A stretch of DNA of 64,000 bases from Chitinophagaceae bacterium DXS (GCA_030345135.1 CP128386.1:5484209-5548208), one strand, 5' to 3'; positions 44,441 through 53,561 are shown, counted from the first letter of the stretch. A program made the numbers and translations. The notes: generated by a model from the letters alone, not told the origin.

Positions 44441-45568
44441 ATGAAAATTATCATTATCGGTGGTTCGATTGGCGGGCTGAGCGCCGGCATCGCACTGCTT
44501 TGCAGGGGATATGACGTTGAAATCTATGAACGCTCCACGGGGCACATGCAGGACAGAGGCGCCGGCCTGGTCATCCAGCCCGATATGATGAACTATTTGA
44601 ACGAATATCATATTTCGGCGAAAGAAGTTTTTGGTGTGCCTGCCTATGAAAGACAGGTACTGGATAGTAAAGGGACAGTCACGCACACATTTCAAAACGA
44701 CACCTCCTTTACTTCCTGGAACTATATCTGGCAACAGCTCAAAGATTATTTTCCTAATGAACGCTATTTCTTCGGTCATCAATTGGAAACTATAGAAGAA
44801 AACGAGCATCATGTAACGGTGCATTTCTCGAACGGAACAAGACAAACAGCAAACCTGGTGATTGGCGCAGATGGTTACGGCTCAGTAACAAGAAATCACT
44901 TTCTACCCAATACGGCGCCTACCTATGCAGGTTATGTGGCTTACCGGGGGCTCATACCCGAAAATGAAATGACTGATGCGGAAGTGGCTTTTTTTGAAAA
45001 CAAGTTTTCCATTTATCCTTACCATCACTCACACCTGCTTTGTTACATGGTACCAGGCATAAAAGGTGAATTAAACAAAGGGCAACGCCTATACAATTGG
45101 GTATGGTATCTCAATAAATCACACGAGCAACTGGCGGATATCCTGACGGGTAAAGATGAAAAAACAAGAATGTATTCAGTTCCTCCCGGCTTTCTTAGCA
45201 GCAAGTCTGTCAGCGACCTACATGCGCAGGCACACCAGGAGCTACCGAAAATTTTAAGAGACCGGGTACTCCAAACAGAAAGTCCTTTTGTCCAGGTAAT
45301 AGTAGATATGGCTGTACTCAAGATGTATAACGGGCGGGTGGCAATACTTGGCGATGCCGCTTGTGTGGTACGACCACATACTGCCTCCGGCACTGCTAAA
45401 GCTTATCGGGATGCGATCGCACTTGCCAATTGTTTGCATTACCATAATGGTGATGTTGACAAGGCGTTACCCCATTGGAATGATCAACAAATACGTGAGG
45501 CGTTACACCTCACTTCGTATGGTAAACAGTTGGCGCTAAGAAGTGGGCTCGGCATTAACCTTCATTGA
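44441..45568 (+). CDS. FAD-dependent aromatic-type monooxygenase
   Basis: 375 aa. N-terminal FAD-binding IIIIGGSIGGLSAGIALLCRGY, then GADGYGSVTRN (DG fold) and the FAD-ribose motif LGDAACVVRPHTASGTAKAYRDA. This places it in the PHBH-like class A flavin monooxygenases that hydroxylate aromatic rings or inactivate antibiotics by oxidation. The C-terminus (LHLTSYGKQLALRSGLGINLH) matches the 2,6-dihydroxypyridine-hydroxylase-like subgroup. Followed 37 nt later by an ABM protein, suggesting a joint oxidation step. Confidence 0.88.
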   Translation: MKIIIIGGSIGGLSAGIALLCRGYDVEIYERSTGHMQDRGAGLVIQPDMMNYLNEYHISAKEVFGVPAYERQVLDSKGTVTHTFQNDTSFTSWNYIWQQLKDYFPNERYFFGHQLETIEENEHHVTVHFSNGTRQTANLVIGADGYGSVTRNHFLPNTAPTYAGYVAYRGLIPENEMTDAEVAFFENKFSIYPYHHSHLLCYMVPGIKGELNKGQRLYNWVWYLNKSHEQLADILTGKDEKTRMYSVPPGFLSSKSVSDLHAQAHQELPKILRDRVLQTESPFVQVIVDMAVLKMYNGRVAILGDAACVVRPHTASGTAKAYRDAIALANCLHYHNGDVDKALPHWNDQQIREALHLTSYGKQLALRSGLGINLH

Positions 45569-45605
45569 ACACAATTTATTTCCCAATACCTCAGCTATTA
45601 ATCTT

Positions 45606-46157
45606 ATGGAAAAAGAAGGCGCAACGGTAGTCATCGCACACCAAATCATAGACGGTAAACACCAGGAATATGAAAACTGGCTGGATGAGATCGGTCCCAT
45701 TGCAAGAAATGCCAATGGTCATATTAACTGGCAGATCATTCGCCCTATTCCCGGTTTGACATATTTGTATACGATCATTATCCGCTTTGACACTATAGAC
45801 AACCTGAAACTGTGGATGGAGTCAGAGGACAGGAAACGTCTGGTTGAAAAAATTCGCCCACTACTAAAAACAGATGACAATTATGATATCATCACCGGTT
45901 TGGATTTTTTATTCAGTCCTCAAAACAATAAAGCAAAACCTCCTGTTCGCTGGAAACAATTTCTAACTACCTGGTCCGCAATTTATCCTTTGTCCATACT
46001 CATCCCTTCAGCCCTGATTCCCTTTTTAAGAATGCTAAAAGTTCCTCCATCACGAATCGTTGATGCATTTTTTGTCTCAGGAATTATTGTGTTCCTGATG
46101 GTTTATCTCGTTATGCCGCACTATACAAGATGGATAAAAAAATGGCTGTATAAATAA
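45606..46157 (+). CDS. Antibiotic-biosynthesis-monooxygenase-like protein with membrane anchor
   Basis: 183 aa from the ATG at 45606; the longer frame (45543) overlaps the upstream gene. The N-terminal ~95 residues are an ABM ferredoxin-like domain (VVIAHQIIDGKHQEYENWLDEI, then LYTIIIRFDTIDNLKLWMES). Two membrane helices follow (about 125-145 and 155-175) and a Lys-rich end. This ABM-plus-membrane type is known as a hypothetical family. Last gene of the long plus-strand run; no clear terminator was seen after it. Confidence 0.85.
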   Translation: MEKEGATVVIAHQIIDGKHQEYENWLDEIGPIARNANGHINWQIIRPIPGLTYLYTIIIRFDTIDNLKLWMESEDRKRLVEKIRPLLKTDDNYDIITGLDFLFSPQNNKAKPPVRWKQFLTTWSAIYPLSILIPSALIPFLRMLKVPPSRIVDAFFVSGIIVFLMVYLVMPHYTRWIKKWLYK

Positions 46158-46785
46158 ACCACTGCAAATATTTCTGTAAACAACGGAAAATCTGCGTACA
46201 GGACCCCGCAACGCTTTTTAAACCCACCTACTTATGTTACGATGAATAGTGCGAATTGATTTGTATTAGGCCAAGCAATTTGATTGAAGTTGAAAGCGGC
46301 AAGCGCGGATTTACAATTGAGCAGATTGTAAAAGCAGCGGCAGCGAGCGCCTTTTTTACAAATAAAACGAGGTACACTTCGGATTGTTGTTTTTGCCATC
46401 TTCTCTTCTTATCCCGCGAAGTTCCTGCACTTGTATTGGGATTAAAATCCTCATTTATCTGCCGGGCGAGATGCATTCCGCTAGTAGTGGAATAAACACG
46501 AAAGAAAATACAACAGCTGCACAGATATCAATGCAAAATCAAACAAGCCGCTCGACGAACGGCTTATTTGATTTTACTTTTAGTAAATACCTGTACACTT
46601 TGTTGTTAGTGGGCTTTCGCTCAATTACCGTCCGGCACACCCAACAAGCAGGCGAGAGTGAGAAACACCAACAAGGACGAAAACACCAGCAAGGGCGAGA
46701 AATTTCATACTTCCTAGCAAAATATCGCCTAATAGAACCTGACGTTTAAGAAAACTTTTCCTAGAAGGCGAAAAAGGAAGACGCT
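46158..46785. other. Gene-poor spacer with a possible XRE HTH remnant
   Basis: A short reading at about 46262-46350 (plus strand) gives SNLIEVESGKRGFTIEQIVK, similar to recognition helices of XRE-type regulators, but no start or full domain is present. The long hairpin at 46535-46575 lies here. Nothing else is supportable. Confidence 0.35.
46535..46575. terminator. Long bidirectional terminator-like hairpin
   Basis: AAAATCAAACAAGCCG (46535-46550), 9-nt loop, CGGCTTATTTGATTTT (46560-46575): a 16-bp stem with one G-T type mismatch. The A-run before and T-rich run after suit termination from either side. It could end transcripts from the decayed kinase or from the plus-strand region to its left. 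Confidence 0.6.
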
Positions 46786-47940
46786 CTATTTAAAAAAGCG
46801 AGGAATGTTCCATAAATGATTGATAAGTAATGTTAACCGCTTTATTTGCGCATTAAGTTTGGTTATAAGATGTATATCATCCTTATTTTCAGTTTCTTCT
46901 AATCTTTGTTGAACAAGCTCACCAAAAATTTTCATACTGGTTACAGCCGTTTTTAACTCATGACCTGCAACTCCGATAAACTCATCTTTTTGCCTCAAAA
47001 GGTGACGAAGATGTGATTCAGAATCCCGTAGCATTTCTTCTGCCCTCGCTAGCTCAACTCTGGCCCAAATTCGGGACACAAGCTCCTGCATAAGGGCCAA
47101 ATCCTCTGCCGTCCACTGACGCGTTTTTAAGTCAATGACAGAAAGTAAGGAATTGAATTTACCATCCTTTGCAAGTGGTACTGCAATAAAGGACCTTACC
47201 CCCAAAGCAGCAAAGTTTTTGGCGTTGAACCGGGAGTCGTTAAAAGCATCGCAGGCAACAGAAAGCTTGCCCATTATTCATTCTTTCTGCTTCTTCGCGG
47301 CTCCATAATTCTTCTGTATCATATATTCCCTTTAATGATGGGACAAAATCGGCATTCCATCCATAATTTGCTACTGCAGTAGTCCGGTCATCAGTAATTT
47401 CCGCAAAACTGCACCACGGCACATCAAAGTGTTTTGCAATCTTTTCAGCTAGTTCGTCAAGGCCATTTCTTATATTTCTTAACATGACTAGATCTCTGGT
47501 AATTTCCGAAAGGAAAGATTGATTTTTTTGATAAATTTTTACCTGCGTAATGTCTTTAAATAAAATGGCAATGTTGGCTTCAGAATCTTCTCCTATTTTA
47601 ACGTAAGATGCATCAAACCAACGTCCGAGGCTGTGAATATGCTGCTCCACCCGGACCAGCGTTGGAAACTCCGCTGCTTTTCGCGCATATTGAAGTATTG
47701 TTGTCAGCAAGTTTGGCGACAATTCACTGGCTTTCTTGTCAATTACATCAGTCAATCCAGTGTGCCTTTCAAAGGACTGGTTAACATGCCGAAGACCAGA
47801 TCGGTAATATCTCCGGTTCTATCTCTTTGGGGCTCCAGGATTGCAACACCAAAATCGACGGCATCGAATAATCGTTGACATTCGTCAATCAGCGGAAGAT
47901 GTAAGGAAGGCGATATATTGGTACTATTGCTTTTGTTCAT
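46786..47940 (-). pseudogene. PAS/GAF sensor histidine kinase, frameshifted and truncated
   Basis: Three minus-strand pieces form one gene: a PAS-like start (ATG at 47940, CQRLFDAVDFGVAILEP), a shift near 47780 into a piece with the rest of PAS and a GAF domain (FLSEITRDLVMLRNIRNGLDEL, then DVPWCSFAEI), and a shift near 47268 into SVACDAFNDSRFNAKNF and a HisKA region with the phospho-His in FIGVAGHELKTAVTSMKIF. The ATPase domain is absent; the frame stops at 46786 after LLINHLWNIPRFFK. So the kinase is dead. Confidence 0.8.
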
Positions 47941-48404
47941 GCTCTATTATCTTTTAAGAGGCTAAATGGAATACTGCAAAAGGCTTGCAAAGTTTTAGAA
48001 ACATGGAATTATCATCCCGCGGTAAGATATTGAGGAAGAGTTCCACACTATACGGAAAGTTGCACCCTTGAAATATTTTTCATAACTCACTTTGCGGCAA
48101 GTGCTCAGAAAATGATCAGCAGGCAACAAATAATCTCCTGATATGATCGCCACTGGTTTGTTCACAGATGGGAAATAGACAGACAGAGTTTCTGCATTTT
48201 AATCTGCACAAAACGTAGGCAGAAAACCTCAAAATGCTTCATCGTCCGGAGCTAACTATGTACAAATTGAAAAAAGTAAGCTTTAAAATTTGCACATACT
48301 CTACCTCACGTAATCAATCATTTATTGAAAAAACTGTAACATTTCCGTTAGCCGAAGTATTACAAGCACGCAACATTGTTTGCCGGTTCTTTTTTTATTG
48401 GTGA
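47941..48404. other. Intergenic spacer before the chaperone-usher-like locus
   Basis: No ORF with recognisable homology and no convincing RNA motif. AT-rich. It separates the decayed kinase (minus strand) from the repeat-marked promoter region of the DUF4402 operon. Confidence 0.4.
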
Positions 48405-48468
48405 AGTCATCCAAAGTCTACAGGAAGTCGTCCAAAGTCTACAGGAAAACCGTCCAAAGTCTACAGGA
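48405..48468 (+). repeat. Three 21-bp direct repeats upstream of the DUF4402 operon
   Basis: Units at 48405-48425, 48426-48446 and 48447-48468 share TCCAAAGTCTACAGGAA with identical sequence; only the leading 3-4 bases vary and the third unit is one base longer. A 21-bp period places each copy on the same DNA face. The last copy ends 18 nt before the promoter -7 box, where a -33 element would lie. Likely binding sites for an activator. Confidence 0.75.
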
Positions 48469-48486
48469 AATCCTGAATTGTCCACT

Positions 48487-48494
48487 TAGCTTTG
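48487..48494 (+). promoter_or_regulatory. -7 promoter box of the DUF4402 operon
   Basis: TAGCTTTG is a perfect match to the Bacteroidota -7 consensus TAnnTTTG. It implies a transcription start near 48501 and a leader of about 17 nt before the ATG at 48518. No -33 TTTG is present; the direct repeats occupy that place, so activation by a bound protein is likely. Confidence 0.55.
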
Positions 48495-48517
48495 CCCCGA
48501 TTAAATCCAATATAAAA

Positions 48518-49021
48518 ATGAAAAAAGAGATCCTTCTCACACTTGCGCTTGCAGGTTTTACGATTGCTTCGAACGCACAATCAACTGCTAGCGCTACTTC
48601 TACAGCAACAATTGTTACCCCTATCAGCATTACAAAAAATGTCGACGTGAGTTTTGGTAACATCGCCGTGGGTGCATCCGGTGGTACAGTAATACTAGCA
48701 ACTGACGGAACACGTTCTACAACCGGGGGAGTTACTTTACCTACCACTACAGGAACTGTTACGGCAGCAGATTTCACCGTTACGGGTACCGACACTTACA
48801 CATTCTCTATTACGTTACCTACAACACCGGTTACTCTTACCCGTGCAAGCGGCACTGAAACAATGGATGCTACTGCTTTTACAAGTACTCCTTCAGGTTC
48901 AGGTACTTTAAGTTCAGGTACAAAAGATGTTAAGGTTGGTGCTACATTGACCGTGGCTGCATCGCAGGCTGCCGGAGTTTATACGTCGGGAGACTTTGAT
49001 GTAACCGTTAATTACGAATAA
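48518..49021 (+). CDS. DUF4402 protein, putative major fimbrial subunit
   Basis: 167 aa from the ATG at 48518; the longer frame reads through the direct repeats and promoter. Signal peptide (MKKEILLTLALAGFTIASNAQ), then a Thr/Ser/Gly-rich beta domain with few charges. DUF4402 marks: TPISITKNVDVSFGNIAVGASGG, GTRSTTGGV, and a C-terminal strand AAGVYTSGDFDVTVNYE. DUF4402 resembles the subunits of archaic (Csu-type) chaperone-usher pili and is found next to chaperone and usher genes. Strong own promoter plus a terminator right after it suggest an abundant subunit. Confidence 0.82.
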   Translation: MKKEILLTLALAGFTIASNAQSTASATSTATIVTPISITKNVDVSFGNIAVGASGGTVILATDGTRSTTGGVTLPTTTGTVTAADFTVTGTDTYTFSITLPTTPVTLTRASGTETMDATAFTSTPSGSGTLSSGTKDVKVGATLTVAASQAAGVYTSGDFDVTVNYE

Positions 49022-49034
49022 TTGTCATTTTTTT

Positions 49035-49072
49035 GAAGGAAAAACGTTGATGACAGCGTTTTTCCTTCTTTT
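49035..49072 (+). terminator. Terminator between first DUF4402 gene and chaperone gene
   Basis: GAAGGAAAAACG (49035-49046), 10-nt loop, CGTTTTTCCTTC (49057-49068): a perfect 12-bp stem followed by TTTT and preceded by T-rich sequence. It lies 13 nt after the subunit's stop and should lower read-through into the chaperone and usher genes. Confidence 0.75.
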
Positions 49073-49158
49073 AAAACTTCTTCGGCAGTAATATTATTTC
49101 CGAGGGTGCGGCCTATTAGGAATAATACTGATTTAATTTACCATCTACTTTCTTTTTT

Positions 49159-50019
49159 ATGTTGTCCTGCTTACTTCCTGGATCATCGTTTAGTAATAGA
49201 TCAAGGCGTTCCAGCATTTTATTTCCGGTTATTATGCTTTGCTTTTTTTCTTTAAAATGCTCAGGTCAGGGGAACCTTTTAATTATGCCGAAAAGAGTGG
49301 TCTTTGAAGGTGTTAAGAGGTCAGAGGAATTGAATCTTGCCAACATTGGTCATGATACAGCCACATATATTATTTCTGTGATGCAAATAAGAATGAAGGA
49401 TGATGGTTCAGTTGAAAAAATCGACCGGCCGGACTCTGGACAAAATTTTGCTGACAGGAACTTCCGTTTTTTTCCGCATACCGTTACCCTTGCTCCTAAT
49501 GAAGTACAGGCTGTTAAAGTGCAACTGATAAAATCATCCGAATTGGCTACTGGTGAATACCGTTCTCATTTATATTTCAGAGCGATACGCAATTCTGATC
49601 CGCTCGGGGAAAAAGAGTTACAAAAAGACTCGGGCATATCGGTAAAACTTGTACCGGTTTTTGGCATGTCCATTCCTGTGATTATACGTGTAGGTGAAAA
49701 TACTTCCAAAGTAAGTTTTTCTGATATTTCATTTCACCTGGAAAAAGAAACAGATCCCGTTTTGAAAATTACTTTTAACCGTACCGGAAACATGTCGGTT
49801 TATGGTGATGTGCAAATAGATCATATTTCGCTGCAAGGTAAAGTAACACGTGTAGGTACAATAAAGGGCGTGGCGATTTATACGCCTAATGCTTTACGCC
49901 ATCTTCAGTTTGAATTATATAAAATTAACGGGATTGATTATCATACCGGAACTCTTCAAATAACTTATAACTCATCAAACGACACAAAACTTTCAGAGGC
50001 GGAAATCAATTTGAACTAA
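49159..50019 (+). CDS. PapD-like periplasmic chaperone
   Basis: 286 aa. Signal sequence with a basic start (SRRSSILFPVIMLCFFSLKCSGQ). Domain 1 shows the chaperone strand pattern: LLIMPKRVVFEGVKRSEELNLANIG, then FRFFPHTVTLAPNEVQAVKVQLI (where the subunit-binding G1/F1 strands lie) and GEYRSHLYFRAI. Domain 2 (about 165-286) is a second immunoglobulin-like fold. Fits a pilus-assembly chaperone of divergent type; likely hands the DUF4402 subunits to the usher. No close match to the classic Arg/Lys pocket could be verified. Confidence 0.75.
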   Translation: MLSCLLPGSSFSNRSRRSSILFPVIMLCFFSLKCSGQGNLLIMPKRVVFEGVKRSEELNLANIGHDTATYIISVMQIRMKDDGSVEKIDRPDSGQNFADRNFRFFPHTVTLAPNEVQAVKVQLIKSSELATGEYRSHLYFRAIRNSDPLGEKELQKDSGISVKLVPVFGMSIPVIIRVGENTSKVSFSDISFHLEKETDPVLKITFNRTGNMSVYGDVQIDHISLQGKVTRVGTIKGVAIYTPNALRHLQFELYKINGIDYHTGTLQITYNSSNDTKLSEAEINLN

Positions 50020-50070
50020 AAATTAAGTCGCATACTCATTTGTGGTTTGCCAGAAATATTTATACAAGAA

Positions 50071-50580
50071 ATGAGCGTTACAAGCAATATATGGTTAGTG
50101 TGTAAAAAATTATTTCAATTCGTTTGTGTTATCCTGCTCTTTATTATGCCTTGCACATGTGTGTATTCACAAAATGTGTCTGTGATACCTGTTCAAAATA
50201 TCAGTTTTGGCGCCTTTTCTCCCGGCATTTCGGGTGGAACAGTGATTATTTCAGAAAATGGTTCACGTTCTGTTACAGGTAGCGTTATTCCGTTTAATAT
50301 GGGCATACAATATCATCCTGCTATATTCGAAATAGAAGCGCCTGCAGGCACTATTATCTCAATATTAATGCCTGACAATATTATACTTTCCGGAAGCAAT
50401 GGCGGCTCTGTTACATTACATTTAGATAAGACAGAACCTGCTATGCCTTTTAACACCACAGTATCCCCACCTGAACGAACCAGGGTAAGTATCGGAGGAA
50501 CGCTTACAGCAGGAAGCTCTATGACCACCGCACCAGGCACTTACACCGGTTCTTTCTCAATCACGGTTAACCAGGAATAG
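50071..50580 (+). CDS. DUF4402 protein, putative minor/tip subunit
   Basis: 169 aa from the ATG at 50071 (a TTG at 50047 is weaker). Signal peptide to about residue 34 (IMPCTCVYSQ), then the DUF4402 motif set: VQNISFGAFSPGISGGTVIISENGSRSVTGSVIPF and a C-terminal APGTYTGSFSITVNQE. Same skeleton as the first subunit but less repetitive and more hydrophobic, as expected for a minor subunit. Lies between chaperone (51 nt) and usher (26 nt) genes. Confidence 0.78.
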   Translation: MSVTSNIWLVCKKLFQFVCVILLFIMPCTCVYSQNVSVIPVQNISFGAFSPGISGGTVIISENGSRSVTGSVIPFNMGIQYHPAIFEIEAPAGTIISILMPDNIILSGSNGGSVTLHLDKTEPAMPFNTTVSPPERTRVSIGGTLTAGSSMTTAPGTYTGSFSITVNQE

Positions 50581-50606
50581 GAAATCTTAAATTTATAATC
50601 ATTCTA

Positions 50607-53561
50607 ATGCCTCCCAGAGACACATATTTATCCGGTACAATATGCAGGTCTCCACACCTTTTTTATTTTGTTTTTATTTTCTTTGTTTCTCTATCTCTTT
50701 TGTATTGCAATGCCGGGAAGGCGCAGGTAGATGATAATTTAAACTACTACGAAATTTCAATTACCCTTAATGTTCCTAAAATAGGCGGCTCTGAAATCCC
50801 GGCCATTGTTCACGGCCAAAGAATTTATTTGCCGGTAAAAGACCTTTTTGATTTTTTAAAAATCAGGAATATACTTTCAGCGGGTATGGATTCGGTGACA
50901 GGTTTTTTTATCAATCCACAGGTCACCTATTTAATTGATGAAGTAAATCACAGGATCAGGTACGATGAAAAAATATTTGAACTTAAACCTAATGATTTGG
51001 TGAAAACCGAAACGGGTCTGTATTTAAACGCTGATTATTTCCGGGAGGCCTTTGGATTAGATTGCATTTTTAATTTTCGAAGCCTTTCTGTTACGCTCAA
51101 TACACAAATAGATTTACCTGCAATACGGGAGATGCAGCAGGAGTTAATGCGACGTAACATTAGTCGGCTGAAAGGAGAAAAGCAAGCAGATACAACTATT
51201 GCGCGGAAATTTTCAATGTTTCATCTAGGTTCGGCCGATTGGTCCATAGTAGCCACTCAACAATCGAATTCGGGAGATAATACCAGGGCTAACCTTAATA
51301 TGGGGGCATTTGTTGCGGGAGGAGAAGCAAACGTATCCTTAAATTATACGAGTGCTCAGCCTTTCAATCAAAAGCAACAGTATTATAGCTGGAGGTATGT
51401 TAATAACGACCATTCCAGTCTGCGTCAAGTAACAGCCGGAAAGTTACTCATTCATTCTACGTCTTCTATTTACGCACCAGTTGTGGGAGTTCAATTTACC
51501 AATACGCCTACTACTTACAGAAAATCATTTGGCACCTATAAGCTTACTGACAGAACTGAACCGGGCTGGATGGTGGAGTTGTATGTAAATAACATTCTAC
51601 TGGACTATAAAAAAGCCGATTCGTCAGGCTTTTTTACTTTCGAAGTACCCATGGTTTACGGAAACTCAGTTGTAAAACTGCGCGTATATGGCCCGTGGGG
51701 AGAGGAACGATACCGGGAACAAAATATTATTATACCCTTTAATTTTCTTCCACAAAATGAATTTCAATATACAGTAACAGCAGGCCGCGTGGAAGATGAA
51801 CAAAAGAGCTTGTTTTACCGAACAGATGTTAATTACGGCTTTACCCGGCATATTACCATAGGCACAGGAGTAGAATATCTCTCATCTCTCGCCTCTGATA
51901 AAAGTATGCCCTACTTAAATGCATCATTCAGATTAGGATCCAAACTATTAATAACAGCAGACCATACTTACGGAGTGAGGTCAAATGCAACTATCAGTTA
52001 CAGCCTGTCTTCCAAAGCGCAGGTCAATGTTAGTTATACGAAATACGATAAAGATCAAACCGCAGTCAAATACAATTACCTGGAGGAGCGGAAGATTGAA
52101 TTATCAATTCCTCTTCACAGCAGAAATTTTAACGCTCTTTCACGTTTAAAACTCGGGCAGTTTATACTTCCAAACACAAAATATACTACTGCAGAATATA
52201 CAATAACCGGAGTTTTTGCAGGCATCAGTTCAAATCTTACGACCTACGGAATGTTTTCGCAGCATCCTTATGTGTACAGTAATTTCACTCAGACTTACCG
52301 GCTCCTCCATAATATCACATTCTCTCCTCAAATGCAATTCGATTATACCAGGAAGCGCTTTAATATGTTCAAGTGCGAAGCGGGAAAAAATATAAGTACA
52401 AAAGGCTATCTCAATTTCTCTTACCAAAGAGATTTTAACATCAAAACAAGCTATTTAGGAATAGGATTCCGATATAATTTTTCTTTCGGGCAAGCATCTT
52501 TTTTTGCAACCCAAAGTAATCATACTTCTAGTCTCGTTGAATCGGCAAGAGGAAGCTTTCTTTATGATGATAACACAAATTATTTGCGTGCAAATAATCG
52601 AATCGGCGTAGGTAAGGGAGGACTTATCATTCTCTCCTATCTTGATATTAACGGTAACGGGCACCGTGATTTAAATGAACCCAAAGTTGCAGGCCTGAAA
52701 TTGCATATCAATGGTGGCATTACAGAGCGTAATGATCGCGATACAATAATACGTATACTTGAACTCGAAGCATTTAGTAAATATTTAATTGAACTGGATA
52801 AGAACAGTTTTGATAATATAGCATGGCAAATTAAAAAACCTAATATCAGTGTTACCATTGAACCAAACCATTTGACATTAATTGAAGTTGCAGTAACGGT
52901 TGCAGGAGAGGCTTCGGGTATAGTATCTCTTTGTAATAATAACAAAACGAACGGCCTGAGCCGTATAATAATTAATTTTTATGATAGCAATTTTACCCGC
53001 GTTGCTCATACGCTCACTGAACCCGGCGGATATTTTACTTTTATGGGCTTTACACCCGGCACTTATACTGCCAGGCTTGATACTGCCCAACTACATAATC
53101 TAAATTTGACTTGTACTCCTGAGACTATAACCTTTAATATTCAAGCAAGTGAAGACGGCGTAATAGTAGACAACCTTGAATTTAAAGTACAATCTCTTTT
53201 AGATACAAGTAAGCAGGTTGCTGCTAAAAAAGAAGTTGGCGGAGTAAAGGCCTCAGATAGTAGTATTCAATACGGTAATAAAGGTACTTTGTCTCAGCAG
53301 AAGACATTAACTGGAGAGGAAAAGCGTGAACCACTGAGTGATTATAAGCAAAAATATCTGATTAAAAAAAGTAAAAAGAAACAATTACAAGAAGTGAAAA
53401 AAAAGCCGAAGGCGGTTATTCCTCCGGCAACGCAAAACGAGAATCCGTTAAATCTGATCTTGAAATATTTAAATCTTAAAGAAAGATGGAATTTTTCAAC
53501 ATTCGATTCCTTACTAATTTTTGTTAATCAATTTATCTCTCATGATAATGATCGTCGATGA
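50607..53561 (+). CDS. Divergent fimbrial usher-like outer-membrane protein
   Basis: 984 aa. Signal peptide (about 1-38), then an N-terminal domain (about 45-185, KIGGSEIPAIVHGQRIYLPVKDLFDFL) that could serve chaperone docking. The long beta-barrel contains an usher-like E-set/plug section near 320-385 (GWMVELYVNNILLDYKKADSSGFFTFEVP, GNSVVKLRVYGPWGEERYREQ). After the barrel, a dockerin/Sdr-B-like segment (YLDINGNGHRDLNEPKVAGLKLHI) and a carboxypeptidase-reg-like fold precede a Lys-rich, disordered tail of about 100 residues (KKSKKKQLQEVKKKPKAVIP). This tail is not usual in ushers. The usher role rests on architecture and neighbours. Confidence 0.75.
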   Translation: MPPRDTYLSGTICRSPHLFYFVFIFFVSLSLLYCNAGKAQVDDNLNYYEISITLNVPKIGGSEIPAIVHGQRIYLPVKDLFDFLKIRNILSAGMDSVTGFFINPQVTYLIDEVNHRIRYDEKIFELKPNDLVKTETGLYLNADYFREAFGLDCIFNFRSLSVTLNTQIDLPAIREMQQELMRRNISRLKGEKQADTTIARKFSMFHLGSADWSIVATQQSNSGDNTRANLNMGAFVAGGEANVSLNYTSAQPFNQKQQYYSWRYVNNDHSSLRQVTAGKLLIHSTSSIYAPVVGVQFTNTPTTYRKSFGTYKLTDRTEPGWMVELYVNNILLDYKKADSSGFFTFEVPMVYGNSVVKLRVYGPWGEERYREQNIIIPFNFLPQNEFQYTVTAGRVEDEQKSLFYRTDVNYGFTRHITIGTGVEYLSSLASDKSMPYLNASFRLGSKLLITADHTYGVRSNATISYSLSSKAQVNVSYTKYDKDQTAVKYNYLEERKIELSIPLHSRNFNALSRLKLGQFILPNTKYTTAEYTITGVFAGISSNLTTYGMFSQHPYVYSNFTQTYRLLHNITFSPQMQFDYTRKRFNMFKCEAGKNISTKGYLNFSYQRDFNIKTSYLGIGFRYNFSFGQASFFATQSNHTSSLVESARGSFLYDDNTNYLRANNRIGVGKGGLIILSYLDINGNGHRDLNEPKVAGLKLHINGGITERNDRDTIIRILELEAFSKYLIELDKNSFDNIAWQIKKPNISVTIEPNHLTLIEVAVTVAGEASGIVSLCNNNKTNGLSRIIINFYDSNFTRVAHTLTEPGGYFTFMGFTPGTYTARLDTAQLHNLNLTCTPETITFNIQASEDGVIVDNLEFKVQSLLDTSKQVAAKKEVGGVKASDSSIQYGNKGTLSQQKTLTGEEKREPLSDYKQKYLIKKSKKKQLQEVKKKPKAVIPPATQNENPLNLILKYLNLKERWNFSTFDSLLIFVNQFISHDNDRR

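Noticed and set aside
48405-48468. Three short direct repeats as a CRISPR array
   Set aside because: Units are contiguous with no spacers, only three copies, no cas genes, and they end just before a promoter box.
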